In this document: positions 33,055-44,445 of the stretch, piece after piece
How positions within the stretch are numbered: position 1 is the first letter of the stretch
Layout: each line of letters opens with the position of its first letter
Assembly (NCBI GenBank): GCA_027946365.1
Contig: JAPEUQ010000012.1
Coordinates: forward strand, 930,001-994,000
DNA length: 64,000 bases
Direction of reading: 5' to 3'
DNA from: Kalmusia sp. IMI 367209
Lineage: Eukaryota; Ascomycota; Dothideomycetes; Pleosporales; Didymosphaeriaceae
Position numbers and translations under genes: made by a program
The notes under the pieces: generated by a model
What the model was told of the DNA's origin: nothing
What the model saw: only the letters and a program-made list of their open reading frames with translations
Database searches by the model: none

Positions 33055-34136
33055 TTATTCTCGTTTCTCGGATTCAACTTGTACCTTCGACGGTTCTTTC
33101 TTAGGGGTTAGCTGAGCTATCTTGGAACACGCGTTTTTAGGACATACTTGTAAGGGGCTTGGCCACTGAGAGCGGATTTGCCATGTAGAATACAAATTAA
33201 TTTGATGAGGAACTTTCGGGGCTCCCGTACTAATCACCCAATATATCTCCTGAGCTTTGACCCTCGGGTACTTCGAGCACTTCTGTCGAGGGTTCCTTAG
33301 GGGTTACCCCCGCACAATACTCATCATCTCCACTGTTGCGAGGGGTCTACGTCAGCGTATTTTCCGTGAATACATGGAGGCTGGCTTTACCTATCTGATT
33401 CAAAATCTATCTTGGGTTTCTTGACCTTGGCCTTATCACGCGCATCAGTCTTGTCCTCCGCAGAGGCCTTTTTCTTCTTCTTTTTCTTCTTCTCCAAAGG
33501 CGAAGATGACTTGACTTTCTCTTTCGGAGTCGATTTACCCACACGCCCAGATTGGACCTTCTTATCATCGGTCTTGGGGGAAGTCTTTTTGCGGCCACTG
33601 TTCGCAGTAGCAGCAGGTGCTTCAGCTTTGTTGGACTTGTCCTTAGCAGCAGCAGTCTCCTCAGAATTCTTAACTTCACGCTTGCCGTTTCGTGTTGCAG
33701 ATTCTTGATCTGCAGAAGGTTTCTTTTGTGGAGACTTTTTTTTAGTAGATTCCTTGGGAGGGTGGCCTTCATCAATACTGCAATGAAAGCCTTGCGTTAG
33801 CACGTTCTTGTTCATGGAGACATGAACTCACTCAGTGTCATCTTTAGGCGGATGTTCATCCTTAAACACAGGCTTCTTCTTCTTCATCTTCTTTTTCTTC
33901 TTTTCGTTCTTCTTCGGCGTCTCCCCTTTCCTCTCCGTCGACCTTTTCTTCTTTACCACACCACCCTTCTTAACCTTAGTCGTCTTCTTCACAACTTTAG
34001 TAGGCCGAGGAGCACGAGGAGTGCGAGGAGCAACATCGATCTGCGCATATGTGGCAGCCGTCTCCCATGCAACACGTTCTAGTGCATTCTCATTGTATGA
34101 GGGAGGCGGCATTATGCTCTCCCGTAATGACCTCAT
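33055..34136 (-). CDS. Lysine-rich basic protein of unknown function, four exons
   Basis: Exon 1 starts MRSLRESIMPPPSYNENALE, then VAWETAATYAQIDVAPRTPR, followed by runs of Lys. Intron 1 (GTGAGT to TTGCAG) leads to DIDEGHPPKESTKKKS. Exon 2 is almost all Lys, Ser, Ala, Pro and Glu, with an eight-Lys run (EKKKKKKKKASAEDK), and ends IDFESD. The best continuation splices to SGDDEYCAGVTPKEPSTEV, LEVPEGQSSGDIL and then VCPKNACSKIAQLTPKKEPS with the stop at 33055. The two C-terminal parts both contain a TPK-EPS block and three Cys. The extreme charge suggests a disordered nuclear or nucleolar protein, by composition only. An inner ATG (MPPPSYNENAL) is an alternative start. No family recognised; the last two exons are less certain. 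Confidence 0.62.
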
Positions 34137-34828
34137 CTCTGCTAGGTGTTGATTAAGATGGAGTGGTCTTCAATAGATGTGTGCTTGCAGGGCGCTTGTA
34201 GGCAGAACAAAAGACGCTCGTGGATTAAGAATCTGTCACAGGAGTCTGATCTGTGTTGGCAATGTGATGGATCAACTCTGCTCTTCTGCCATGGTAGGCC
34301 GTGTTAAATACTCTTATTGTCGTGCTCCGGATGCGGAAGTATGGAGCCAAACAAAGGAAGTCACAGAAAGTGAGCAATGTAGTGAGTTTTGCGCCAAAGA
34401 ACTCGAGTCGCCTTTGTTCGTTCGACTGTGACAGAGCAAGGCAATATGTGCCGCGAGGCAGCATGCTCTTTGTGCATGCTAGTGAGCCACACGTAGCCTT
34501 TGAAGTGTTCGGAATTGTGGTACAGGGTTTTGCTGGGTCCCCGGAAGTTTATGGTCATGAGTTCAATCTTCATCAAATCTGCATTATAACTGAACGATGA
34601 TTGAGGAGACCATCAATTGGTATGGGTATATAACTACGTAGAGGAACGCTGAACGCCAGAACGTCAAGTATATGCCGTTACGCATACTAGAAGACCGATG
34701 CCTAGAGACCTACTGATGAATATGTGACTTGCTGGAAGAACCATCATGTATAACCAATTCAGAAGACTGAATTCATCGCTGTTTCATAAGCGTGGGTATA
34801 AATAATCGTATCAAATAGTGTGGGAAAT
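34137..34828. other. Intergenic region, about 690 bp
   Basis: Lies between the start of the Lys-rich gene and the 3' end of EXO1. Short frames of up to 99 codons carry no motif. AT-rich around 34620-34810. No repeat or RNA gene seen. Confidence 0.4.
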
Positions 34829-37100
34829 TCATGCGCCGAATGCGAATCTTCCAAGATTTAGTAACGGTTTGCGCGGTGAGCAGATGCTTTCTACATCGCT
34901 CGACTCCGGCACGAGTAGATCTTCGCTACCTTTGACCTCCAGCTCTCTGCAGGCTGTAGAGGGTTTAGCGGGAAGTTCCTCGCTGTCGCTGGCAGCAACC
35001 TCGACTTCAGCTTCAGTGACGGTCCAAGCGGAGGGCTCGATCAAGATATCGTCATCGTGGTCTGGCGAGACGTCCATAGTAGTTGATACGTTGTTCTTTT
35101 CGATAGAGGCAGGCTTGGCGAATGTGGCAAGTGTGGATGGCTCCGATCTTCGAGCAGGCAATGGTCTTTCTCTTCCCGCTGTAGTCAAGTGTGACGACTT
35201 AGCTACTTCGTACGAGAATCTTGAGCGAAGATCCTTTAATTGTTTAGAGAGTGGTGCGCTAAAAATTGAATCCGGCTCAGGACTACCAAAAGATGTTGTA
35301 GGTGTAGCTACCCTAGAGTCTTGTGTTTCTTGTGACGCCCCCATTGTAGATTTAGACAGAATGGTCTCTTGGGAGTCGCTAGCTACACTAGAAACGAAGC
35401 TGTCCTTGAACACCTTCAACTTCTTCCTAGGAGAAGGAGCAGCTCTCTCCATGTCAACCAGTTCGGCCATAGCTTCCTGGATGGAATCATCGGAGTAGAG
35501 CTCGAAGTCTCTGCTTGATTTGTTTCTCTGATTTTTGTTCGAGCGGAGCGAAGGGCTTGGTTCGGCTATGGATGATGCGAAAAAGTGGCTGCGCGTGATT
35601 TCGCCGGCTTTGGTCTCTGGAGTAGCAGCCTCTGAATCAGAGCACAGCCGCGGTCGCTTGGAAGAATTCGGTACCGTTCGTCTTGATATAATCGAGTTGG
35701 AACTGACACGTCTGGTCGGCTGAGGCGCGGTATGAGCTCTTGAAATCTGCTGAGTTTGACCAGACTGAGCGTGAACTGCTTCCCATCCGGTATTGTTTCG
35801 TTGCTGTTCTAAGAGTGCTTGCTGACTAGGAGATGGAGTGAACAAATTGACGTCTAATTCGGCAAGGGGAGTTCGCTTCGCCTTGAAGAAAGAGTCGATT
35901 GGTCGTCCTTGCTTGCTAATGGGTGTCTGAGCAGCCGAGGAAATGGCTCGGTTGGGCTGGAGAGGCTTGCCACTTGGCTTAGTCTGTGATCGTAGGACAA
36001 TAGGCTGTTTCGTGCGCGGGTGTAATTCGCCGCGTGCCACACCGTAAGCTAAATGGGATAGTACCTCTTCCCCAAGGAATGGCATTTGCGAGATGTCCAC
36101 CTCGGAGCCGGGAGCCGTTAAATTGACCAATTGCTTTGAGATCGGACAGAAGACCCATGGGTAGAGGAACGTGTTTTCTGCTTGGTAGAAATCTGCCAGA
36201 TAGCCGCTAGGGAACCTTGAACTTACCATCGAACTGGACAGCTTTCAAAAGTCGTTCGACGTTCTTGTGCTTTCGTAACATTCGATACGCAGTCTTCAAA
36301 CCCATGCCACCGATTCCAGGGAGGTAGTCACAGCCGCTTAAAATAGCCATGCGCCTGAAGTCGGCGTCGCTCCAACCTACTAGGCTGATCTCTCTACACG
36401 CCGTAAAATGATTCCGGTTCACTTCGACGCATTCTCCGTATTTGTCGAGCTTCGTAATCAGACACCTGGCGCCAAAGACCAGAAGATCCGAGTCCTCGGA
36501 CAGGATACCGTTGATAATACCCTTCCGTTCCAGGTAAGCCAGTTGTGAATCTGCTTCGTACGGAGCGACGACATATTGGATGTTGTGATGCTTCAGCTCC
36601 TCGATCAACATGCGAGCCATTTCCGGCGTAACATCCACCGACTTTTGAAGCTCCAAATGAGCCTGCGATGTCTTTCCAACTTTGAGCAGTTCCAAACCTA
36701 ATCTTCTGCTCTCTTTCCGTTTCTCCCTTCTTTCCTTCTCTGTACCGGATTTGCTGGGCAGATTGTCGCCATCGAACACGAGATACGGGATGATGCCGAA
36801 GTGTATTAGCATGCGGACGCGGTTCATTGCAAAATCGACGAATCTACACCTGTAAGCTATTGACTGAATGACAAGTCTCAGTAGCTTACTTGCTTGTCGG
36901 CTTGTCCTGGGCCAATTCAATAGCACAGGCAGCTGTGCCGCGATGGAGCCAACCGTAGGCATCGACGCCAATGGTCTGTCCAGCGAACTTCTTGAGACTG
37001 CATGGTTTCTGAATTGACTTCAACAGGGGCAGGAGGCCTGCAGAAGGTCAGTAGGCAGATAGCACGGCCCTGTAGCTGTGTACCCACCGGAGATGCCCAT
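34829..37100 (-). CDS. EXO1: Exonuclease 1 (5'-3' exonuclease and flap nuclease), with a one-base frame break
   Basis: Rad2/XPG-family nuclease for mismatch repair, DNA end resection and Okazaki flap processing. Exon 1 is only MGIS. After an intron (GTGGGT to CTGCAG) comes GLLPLLKSIQKPCSLKKFAG and the N-domain GVDAYGWLHRGTAACAIEL. A second intron (GTAAGC to TTACAG) leads to CRFVDFAMNRVRML. Metal-binding blocks are present: YLVFDGDNLPSK, VAPYEADSQLAYLE, SEDSDLLVFGARC and ILSGCDYLPGIGGMGLKTAY. The frame then meets TAG at 36207-36209 after VQFDGKFKVP. The +1 frame continues without a gap as SGYLADFYQAENTFLYPWVF, then CPISKQLVNL and a long Ser-rich C-terminal tail with KRPR and PRKKLK basic patches and a stop at 34829. 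As read the nuclease would be truncated. Divergent from TMA16, with an ACGCGT box between. Confidence 0.93.
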
Positions 37101-37401
37101 TGTGTCCTGTGTCGGTGGCGCGTCGAAGCCCAAGTGGTGGTGGGGCTGTAGCTATCACAGCAACATGATCGGTCGCGCAGTCTCGGGTGGAAGGAGAGGA
37201 GTCGCTGCCGTTATTTTGCGTTCGGGTGGGAGGATGAGGGGACTGGAGACTCGACCGTGGAGGGTGACGCGTGAAGCTGGCTGGTACGCGCCTGCGCTAA
37301 CGGCCCGATAGGGCTAGTGCCCTGTAGTCGACCATTGACGAAATTTTGAGCAAAGCCGGCAAATCTAGTCTGTGACCAACCACCAGAAAACACAAGACAA
37401 T
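37101..37401. promoter_or_regulatory. Divergent promoter of EXO1 and TMA16 with an ACGCGT box
   Basis: These 301 bp separate the two starts. ACGCGT at 37267-37272 is the MluI cell-cycle box bound by MBF, which drives S-phase genes in yeasts. It lies 167 bp upstream of EXO1. Its use here is inferred. Confidence 0.45.
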
Positions 37402-37990
37402 ATGCCGAGCAACCGTCTAAGCAAGGTGCAGAAGCACATTAATAAGAAGAAGGGAAAGAATGTCGCTCTTCATGAAAATAGTCGGGACACACGCCGCCTG
37501 CAGAGTGCTGCTCAACGTGATGACAAACTCAACCGCTTGGCCGCAGTGAGAGAGAAACAGAATCGGCCTTATTGTATGTATTTCTATCAAATTGTAAAAT
37601 GAATGGGCTAATTTATACAAAGTGCTTCGCATCAAGTCTTTCCAATCATATACTATGGAGCATGCATCTGCGCTGTCCATTTCCGACATCCAGGCCATGA
37701 TTGAAGATTTCCTGGGTCGGGATGACGAAGAGCTAGCGAACCTGAAGTCGAGTCGTCGCGCTGGTAGACCGCCTTCTACGCGTGAGACGCTGCTGAAGCA
37801 AAACCAAGCCATGGAGCAAGGCGAATATGCTTCTGGATTTTGGGTCCCTGATCTCGAGAACGCCGACAATCTGCAGAAGCTCAAGGACTGGAGCGGCCAA
37901 TGGTCAGGCCTCGCCACGCTCCAATTCGCTAGGATCTCGAAAGATGGAATCAAAAGAGAGTCGAGTTTCCCACCAAAAGGACTCTCGTGA
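37402..37990 (+). CDS. TMA16: Translation machinery-associated protein 16
   Basis: Small basic protein that binds pre-60S ribosomal particles in yeast. Exon 1 reads MPSNRLSKVQKHINKKKGKN, then ALHENSRDTRRLQSAAQRDD and KQNRPY. A 49-bp intron at 37574-37622 (GTATGT to ACAAAG) joins LLRIKSFQSY. The rest has LSISDIQAMIEDFLGRDDEE, RRAGRPPSTRETLLKQNQAM, YASGFWVPDLENADNLQKLK and WSGQWSGLATLQF. These blocks, especially ALHENSRD-RRL, GRPPSTRE-LLK and EY-SGFW-PDL, are the Tma16 signature in order and at normal length, about 180 residues. The acceptor AAAG is weaker than usual but gives the only continuous family sequence. Confidence 0.92.
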
Positions 37991-39153
37991 ATGCTCCTAG
38001 CGGGGCTATCGACCCATGCAGCAGTCTCGTATGACTCTATGCTTTCATTTCAACACTAGTGGTTACGAAGTTGGCTGAGCATTCTGCGAACTATGGCCTA
38101 CCAGGAGGAATGAATTGCTGAGTCTTGCGCAAACTCCACGTGCAAGTTCCGGCTCTATCGTTCATCATTGGGTTTTGATATTTATTCAACGCGGTGCAAC
38201 ACACATATATGTGAAAGAGCATGGAGCTGGCGAACGACCATCCCGAACCTCACAGTCATTCGCACACAAGCTTCATAAGCTTCGTGTCCGCTTTGGCTAT
38301 GTTGTCGGTAAATCGGGTTGAACTTGCAAGCGTGGTCTTGAAGGCATGCTCTATTGTGGGTATACATGATCGACCACACATGTCCCAGGGGTTGGAAGTA
38401 TCGATTGTGTCATGTTACTTGGTACAGCCCAGAAATTTCAACGATTCTCGACATCTAATTCACTTCAGGCTCGCTCAGAGAAGCCGTAGAGAGGTTCGGG
38501 CATCTTTTCAACTAGGTGAACCTATATTTTGTTGGATTTTTTGTGCAACACGGCACTAGCAAAGAAAGCTCATGGAGATAGAGGTTGCGTCCTTAATTGA
38601 TTTATCTTGAAAGAGCTCCAGAATCGTATGGGAATGCTCTCATAAATTATCCCCCCTCTTTCTTGAATCGGTCTTAGCCATTGTTTTGCGTTTAAAAAGG
38701 AAGCTGGCGATGTCTCATACACATGACTTAGTTCTTAGGGTGACGTCTTTCCATGAATCTCAGAAGCAATGGCGATACCAGGACTGGTGGCCCCCGAACA
38801 TCTCCCAGGCGCCGATGTATATCTATACGAGGTGGAGAGCAGCCACCAAATTTTAGAGAGGATGTCTATGCTTTCAAGGTGAGCGCAAGGTCCAGTAATT
38901 CGTGGATTCATAAAGGAGCTATCTCAGACAAATGCATGTTCCACGTAGGGAAATTGCTATACGGGACTATCAATGTAGGTATGGGGCGTGCCTAGTAAAT
39001 GACATCGCTGCTATAGATCGAGTGGGCTGCGGAGCTGTGGTGGATGGCTTATACCTAAACAGGTTAGCGCGCATACCACATGGCAGTTCCTTTTCGTGCC
39101 CATCCTTCCACCAAAGCCCCGCGCCTAATTCTCACACACTTCGATCAATCAAC
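37991..39153. other. Intergenic region, about 1.2 kb
   Basis: Tandem neighbours TMA16 and TAN1. No motif-bearing frame on either strand. AT-rich around 38580-38700. No repeat or RNA gene seen. Confidence 0.4.
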
Positions 39154-40398
39154 ATGGATGCCGACCCAAAAAAAAGAAAAGCCGACCCAGATCAGCGGGA
39201 CCAAGGCAGCAATAAGAAATTCAGAGTAAGCTCATATTGCTTTTGCGAGCCTAGGGCATCGGAGAGTTTCGCCTTAGCTTCAGCATACCTTTCTCGCCTT
39301 GCATCCCAAATGTTCCGTATACTAATTAAATCCGTAGGGCAAACCAAAATGGAACCATCCTCGAAATCAAGCTGCCGAGGCTAAGGGGATTCAGCCCGGC
39401 GATGTAGGCATATGGGTAACATGCGCCATGAATAAAGAAGCTGCATCGGTCGCAGACCTACGTCATCTATTCGAGAAGGTGGGTTACATGCTGCACCAAT
39501 ATGCGATCATTTTGTTTATTTGATTGAAATATTACTAAGAGATCCTCAGTATGCATCGCAGCTATACGAAGACAATCCAGCAACCCAAGCAGCTGAGGGA
39601 GAACAGTCTGGAGCAAGCGATGGCGACATTGAGAGTGAGATCCAGAGAGAAATTGAAGGAATTCGAAAGCCTAGTATTGAGCCTCTTTTCAAGAACGTCA
39701 GGCTGTCTGGAAATTGCTGTAAGCTCGCAGTCATAATCAGACCGAATAACAAAGTTGCTGAATGTACCGAGTGCTATTCTTCAAGACTCGCTCACCCGTC
39801 GAGCCTGTCTCATTCATCCACAAGATTTGTCAGGACGCCGCGGAAGGTGTTGAGCATCAGCGTTGCCGCTTCGTGAAAAGGCTGACGCCACTATCGGCGA
39901 TCGGGAAAGCCACAGCAAAAGGTCTGGAGGATGTTGCTGCGGAAGTTCTCGCCCCACACTTTCACGCACCTGATCAGGCTGGGAAAAAAGTAAGTCTTCC
40001 GCTGTTCGATATGCAAGCCTAAAAGAAAGATGCGTGTTTGCGTGTTCCTTGACGCAGCTGGTTTCAGGGTTTATTGATCAACTGCGCAGTTTGCAATTCG
40101 AGTATCAATCCGAAATAATAAACAAATTACACGAGATGAGGTCATCCAGAAGGTCGCATCTGTCGTGGGCAAGGGTCATAGGGTCGATCTATCGGGATAC
40201 GATCTCCTCATCCTTGTGGATATCTACCAGGTATGAACCATCACACGTGCTTTAAACGCGTTCTCCTTCGTCCTATTATTCGTAGGCACTGACGGACGAT
40301 AGAGTATTGTAGGCATGAGCGTGGTTGGCTCAGACTATGATAAGCTCAAGAAATACAATCTAGCGGAATTACGCGACACTACTATCTCCAAAGACTAG
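39154..40398 (+). CDS. TAN1: THUMP-domain tRNA acetylation factor TAN1
   Basis: Adaptor that, with the Kre33/NAT10 acetyltransferase, makes N4-acetylcytidine-12 in tRNA-Ser and tRNA-Leu. Starts MDADPKKRKADPDQRDQGSN, KKFR. After an intron (GTAAGC to CCGTAG) it reads GKPKWNHPRNQAAEAKGI, then IQPGDVGIWVTCAMNKEAAS. Later exons give YASQLYEDNP, LFFKTRSPVEPVSFIHKICQ and RCRFVKRLTPLSAIGKATAK. The THUMP core is FAIRVSIRNNKQITRDEVIQ, HRVDLSGYDLLILVDIY, and finally SIVGMSVVGSDYDKLKKYNL, with the stop at 40396-40398. GYD-L-L-D, IGMSVV and DYD-L-KYN-AEL are typical of Tan1/THUMPD1. Five introns, all GT-AG; the one that starts in SGNC uses acceptor CCGAG. Frame is continuous. Confidence 0.9.
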
Positions 40399-41597
40399 AA
40401 AGGGGAGGTCTCAGAGCCCTAGACTGAAATGAAATATCAGCTAAGTCTTCAGTTGTTGCACGGTGGAAGTCCCCGGGGCTTACAATCCGTTTCCGCCTGA
40501 GTGACCTGAAAGCAGAAAAGCCGCGGTAGGAGGTATTGCAGGCTGTGGGGGCGGTCGTACATAGAGATCTAGACCTATACGATACGACACGACAAAACCA
40601 CAAACGATTCCAGGGAGTTGGCCCTACGTATTCACCGATTTCGTCTCCAGATGGGCGGGTTCTGCTAAGGCTTCCGTGGCGTCAAGGTATGTTATGAACA
40701 CCGCTTGTTGCGTGCGTGACCAAGCGACGTGATCCGTGTTTTATCGGCTCAGCTCGAGGTGAAGTTGCGGTGAACAAGCCCCCGTTCGTCTACCCTGAAT
40801 GTAAGCCTAGTTGTCAGCCTGGATGTTAGGCCGGGAGCTGATCTTTCGAACCCTCTGCGTTCGTGAATGAGCTTCAAATCCATCACTTCGAAGGTCATCT
40901 TGCCCTATATCGTCAGCAATATCTGTCAAGCGAGAGTTTTCTGCTCCTAGTAACATGGCTAACGGTTCCACCAATCAGTGTGCGCATTAACCGACAGCAC
41001 AGGCGGCACGCTTATCCCTAAACAGGCGATCTTAGACGAACATGGATGCAGCCGCGCCATCACCTAGGGACGCCTCCTGCGTTCCTGTTCGAGATCCGTT
41101 TGCCTGGACCGCCGATCCGAATAGCGGTGCTTCTCGTCAAAGCCTGCCCAGCTGCATTACTTTTCAATTCGGTTTAGCCAGATCCCGACCTATTTCATAC
41201 GCTAAGGTGTCGTGCGCAGTGTGGCTCTAATCAAGCATGCAGGCGCATGACGGAGTCCACAGAGCTGTCAACGCCAGAGACGTCGGCGATAGGCCCATGC
41301 CCATGTACTTTCATATACTCAATGCCTTCGGTTTTGCTCGGACTGTGAGATTCGATCCGCCCGTCTGACGCCTCTGACACCCTGAATGTTCTCTTGATCG
41401 CCGAATCGACTGGTTATGGGAATGAAGTTTCACCTAGAGCAGCTTCAACGCAGGTTGTATATCATTCGAATTTAACAGCGCGGCCTCAGCATGCACTCCT
41501 GACCAGCCACCCACTATTCAAACCCTTGCTCGTTTTCTTACATTGACCCTCGCTTCTATCACGTCTTTCGCTTCTTGTTCTCCAAGAATTTCCCAAA
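40399..41597. other. Intergenic region, 1.2 kb
   Basis: No supportable gene. Short frames without motifs. Pyrimidine-rich just before 41598. No repeat or RNA gene recognised. Confidence 0.4.
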
Positions 41598-42732
41598 ATG
41601 CATCTCCCTCCTCTAGACGTTGCTGTCTATCCTGTGATCTCTATGAATCACGGCAGACATGCCAGCAGATCGGCTCGGGCTTCATCAACAATCTCCAGCG
41701 CTTCCTCGTCGTCAGCAGCGTCATCTCCTACGTGTGCTCCAACGGCAGACTTTTCTGGTATCCAAAGAGCCATTCAAGGAGTCTTCCGTTCCACCAAGAT
41801 TACTGTTCAACAAGCAGAACGCCTCCACGGACGACTCCACCAAGTCTATCTTGCGAAACTGGCCGACGGTAGCATATTTGTATTGAAGTGTCCGCCGCAT
41901 GTGTCCACACGAGCTTTGCGGCACGAGAGGCATGGCTTGGAAACAGAGCGCAAGATACTGGAAACACTTCGCGAATATCGACAAGTACCAGTACCGGAGG
42001 TTTACAAGTACAAAGAGAATGGAGGAGTCCTTGGCTCGCCTTTTCTCCTCATGAGCTATATGCCTGGGAGGAAACTCTCAGATGTCCTCCCGTACCTCTC
42101 CACAAACGAACGAAATACGATCGACCGTACTTTGGGTACTTACGTTCGTGCTATCACGACGCTTGACTGTACGGCATTTGGTCTGACGCACAAGGTGTTC
42201 GCAAACAAGGGTACCAAGTCATGGCGAGAGGCATTCCGTACTCTTCTGGAGTCGGCACTACGCGATGCTGAGGACATGCTCGTGACCCTGCCATACGATA
42301 GTATTCGGTCTTGGATTGAACAACATATCCGCTGCCTGGACGATGTCCGGATTCCGTACATGGTCGCGATGAATGTTTGCGACCCACAGCAGGTTCTCGT
42401 GCATGAACAGACAAAGCAAGTCACTGGTTTAGTAGGCTTCTCGAACGTGATATGGGGAGATCCGCTCATGCTTGAGTGCATTGCAAATGGTAGCGATGCT
42501 TTCTTCGAGGGCTATGGAGAGCGGCCTCCACGTGCAGGAGCGCCCTATGCCAGACAATTAATGTAAGTCTCACAATTATGAGCAACGGACCAGATCTAAC
42601 ATTTTTAGATATGGCGTATACCGCGCGATCGTGCAGATAGCTTCGATTCATCACCGACCCCAAGTTGGCATCAATGACAATGATGCCCGTCGCTCATTGA
42701 CATATGCACTCAACAGCCTCGCGGCACTGTAA
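41598..42732 (+). CDS. APH-fold (aminoglycoside phosphotransferase-like) protein lacking catalytic residues
   Basis: Protein of about 360 residues with the kinase-like APH fold common in fungi. After a Ser-rich N-terminal 50 residues come QRAIQGVFRSTKITVQQAER, then FVLKCPP (K97, the ATP-site Lys) with ETERKILETLREY, VPVPEVYKYKENGG and the hinge SPFLLMSYMPGRKLSDVL. The catalytic loop expected as HGDLxPxN reads MNVCDPQQVLV (residues 258-268), so catalytic Asp and metal Asn are replaced. The following IDW/IDF motif reads LVGFSNVIWGDPL, so the second metal Asp is Gly. A short intron (GTAAGT to TTTTAG) joins YARQL to IYGVYRAIVQIASIHHRP; stop at 42730-42732. It is probably a pseudo-phosphotransferase. 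The frame is intact, so it is not obviously a pseudogene. Confidence 0.82.
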
Positions 42733-43932
42733 GGCCCACTCAAACTATAGCCCTCACCTTTTCGATGGTCTAACAAAACTAAACAGGCAATACTAGACGA
42801 ACATGGCCCCATACCATGGACAGCCTGGTGTTGTGTCATGTTGTCTTACCATCCTCACGCTTGCTAGAAATGTCGTTAGACCCTTTCTAGTTTCAATAAG
42901 CGAGTCTACTTCATATGTCCATATCACAAGGCAATGCTCGACCTTGCCTGCATACTCAGCTCACACAGCCGCTGAGAGCCATGTAATTGCTACGTTGGCG
43001 CCGCGGGGCTGTATCCTAGTTTGTGCGAACAAGAGTCTGCACATGCTCGAGCTTGTGTCATTCTTCCCGTCATCTTTGCATTTTTCTGCCTTCTTTATTA
43101 TTCGCCTCTTTCTTTATCTGGGTTATTGTCCCTTCAATGAGCCATGTGTTTGTTTCCCCGGGATTTTCTTGGTGGTCAGGGTGTCATTCCTTTGGCGGTT
43201 CCGTACGTTGGGAGTATCACGGCACAAATCATTTCGGGAAATGTCTAGCGAGGCGCACGGGTAATGGATCTGAGATTTCAAATTCCAGGTAGCGAGTTAC
43301 GGAAAGGAGTTACGGATCACGGTATACTGTCGCCAACAATGTACCAATTGCTCCATAACTTCATGCTACTGGCTCAGTAGCATGCATCTAACAATATGCA
43401 ACTGATTGCGTCCATAGTATAAGCTCATGCAGTTCGGAACGTCCGATCACACTCATGATGCATGCACCATAGAACATACTTAAGGGGCGCTTATACAAAG
43501 CCTAGTGGTGACAGATGACAAGGTACCCTGAACGGCATTCAGCTCCGGAAACAAGACACCAATCTACATCCAGCACCGACCGTTTGCAAATCCCCAGTTT
43601 CTTGGTAAAGAATTGGTCAATTTATCTTCTGATGTTAGGTGCGATTCTGCAAGAGCAACGGCCGTTCGACTTCCTAGATGAAGTCACGTTGACACCTAGG
43701 TTCACGAGGTCTGCTCTTCCATAGCAGCCCTAAGCATCGCAACTAAAGCTCACTTTCGAAGCTACACGGTGTTAAGCGATTTACACGTCATCAACACCCA
43801 CCTAACATTAATGCGACCCAAAATCCTCCACCTACTATGGTCATGCCGCAACAACATCCATACCACCCATACACTCCAATATCAAATTCACCTCTACCCA
43901 TGCTGCATCGAATCCTTCTCGAACCCCTTCCT

Positions 43933-44445
43933 TCGCCTACCCCGACCTGTTCCCATCCTTTCCCGTCTCCAACATTCATCTTGCCACCCCCATCTAGCTA
44001 GCGTGGTTAACCTAAATGCTCCTTCGCTTACCCCTGCTTCTCATCCCACCAATCGCATGAAGCACAATCTTACCTCTTCGCCTACCCTTGTAATGATGCT
44101 TCCAGCATCGGGAATAGTGTGCGATGAGTGTTGACCGAAGCGAACGACATGTGGTTGTGCGCGCGGTAAACGGTTCTGTGACAAGTCATGGCGAGGTTAC
44201 ATGGGCGAGCGAGTAGGCGACGTTGAGGTAGGATCGTGTGAAGCTGATAGATCTGCGACGGTACGGCCGACATCCAATGCAGGCAGTAGTGCGGTTTAGA
44301 GGGTTCTGTAGGCGAGTAGGAGGGTTAGTGTAGGCGAGCAAAGAGGGCTGCATACAGGTCCAGATGCAGGCTGTCCACTGGCGGTGTGTTGGGAAATTGT
44401 TCGACGCCGCACACATCATGTTTCTTTAGGCGATGGAGTAGGCGA
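43933..44445. repeat. Scattered octamer TCGCCTAC / GTAGGCGA, inverted between halves
   Basis: TCGCCTAC occurs at 43933 and 44088 on the plus strand. GTAGGCGA, its complement, occurs at 44213, 44308, 44330 and 44438, and a seven-base match at 44427. The left half is C-rich and the right half G-rich. It may be a degraded inverted repeat or a binding-site cluster. Confidence 0.5.

Noticed and set aside
34818..35498. 226-codon plus-strand frame opposite the EXO1 tail
   Set aside because: Antisense of a Ser-rich disordered tail; no family sequence.
43360..43385. TGGCTCAGTAG, tested as a tRNA A box
   Set aside because: No B box at the right distance and no cloverleaf.
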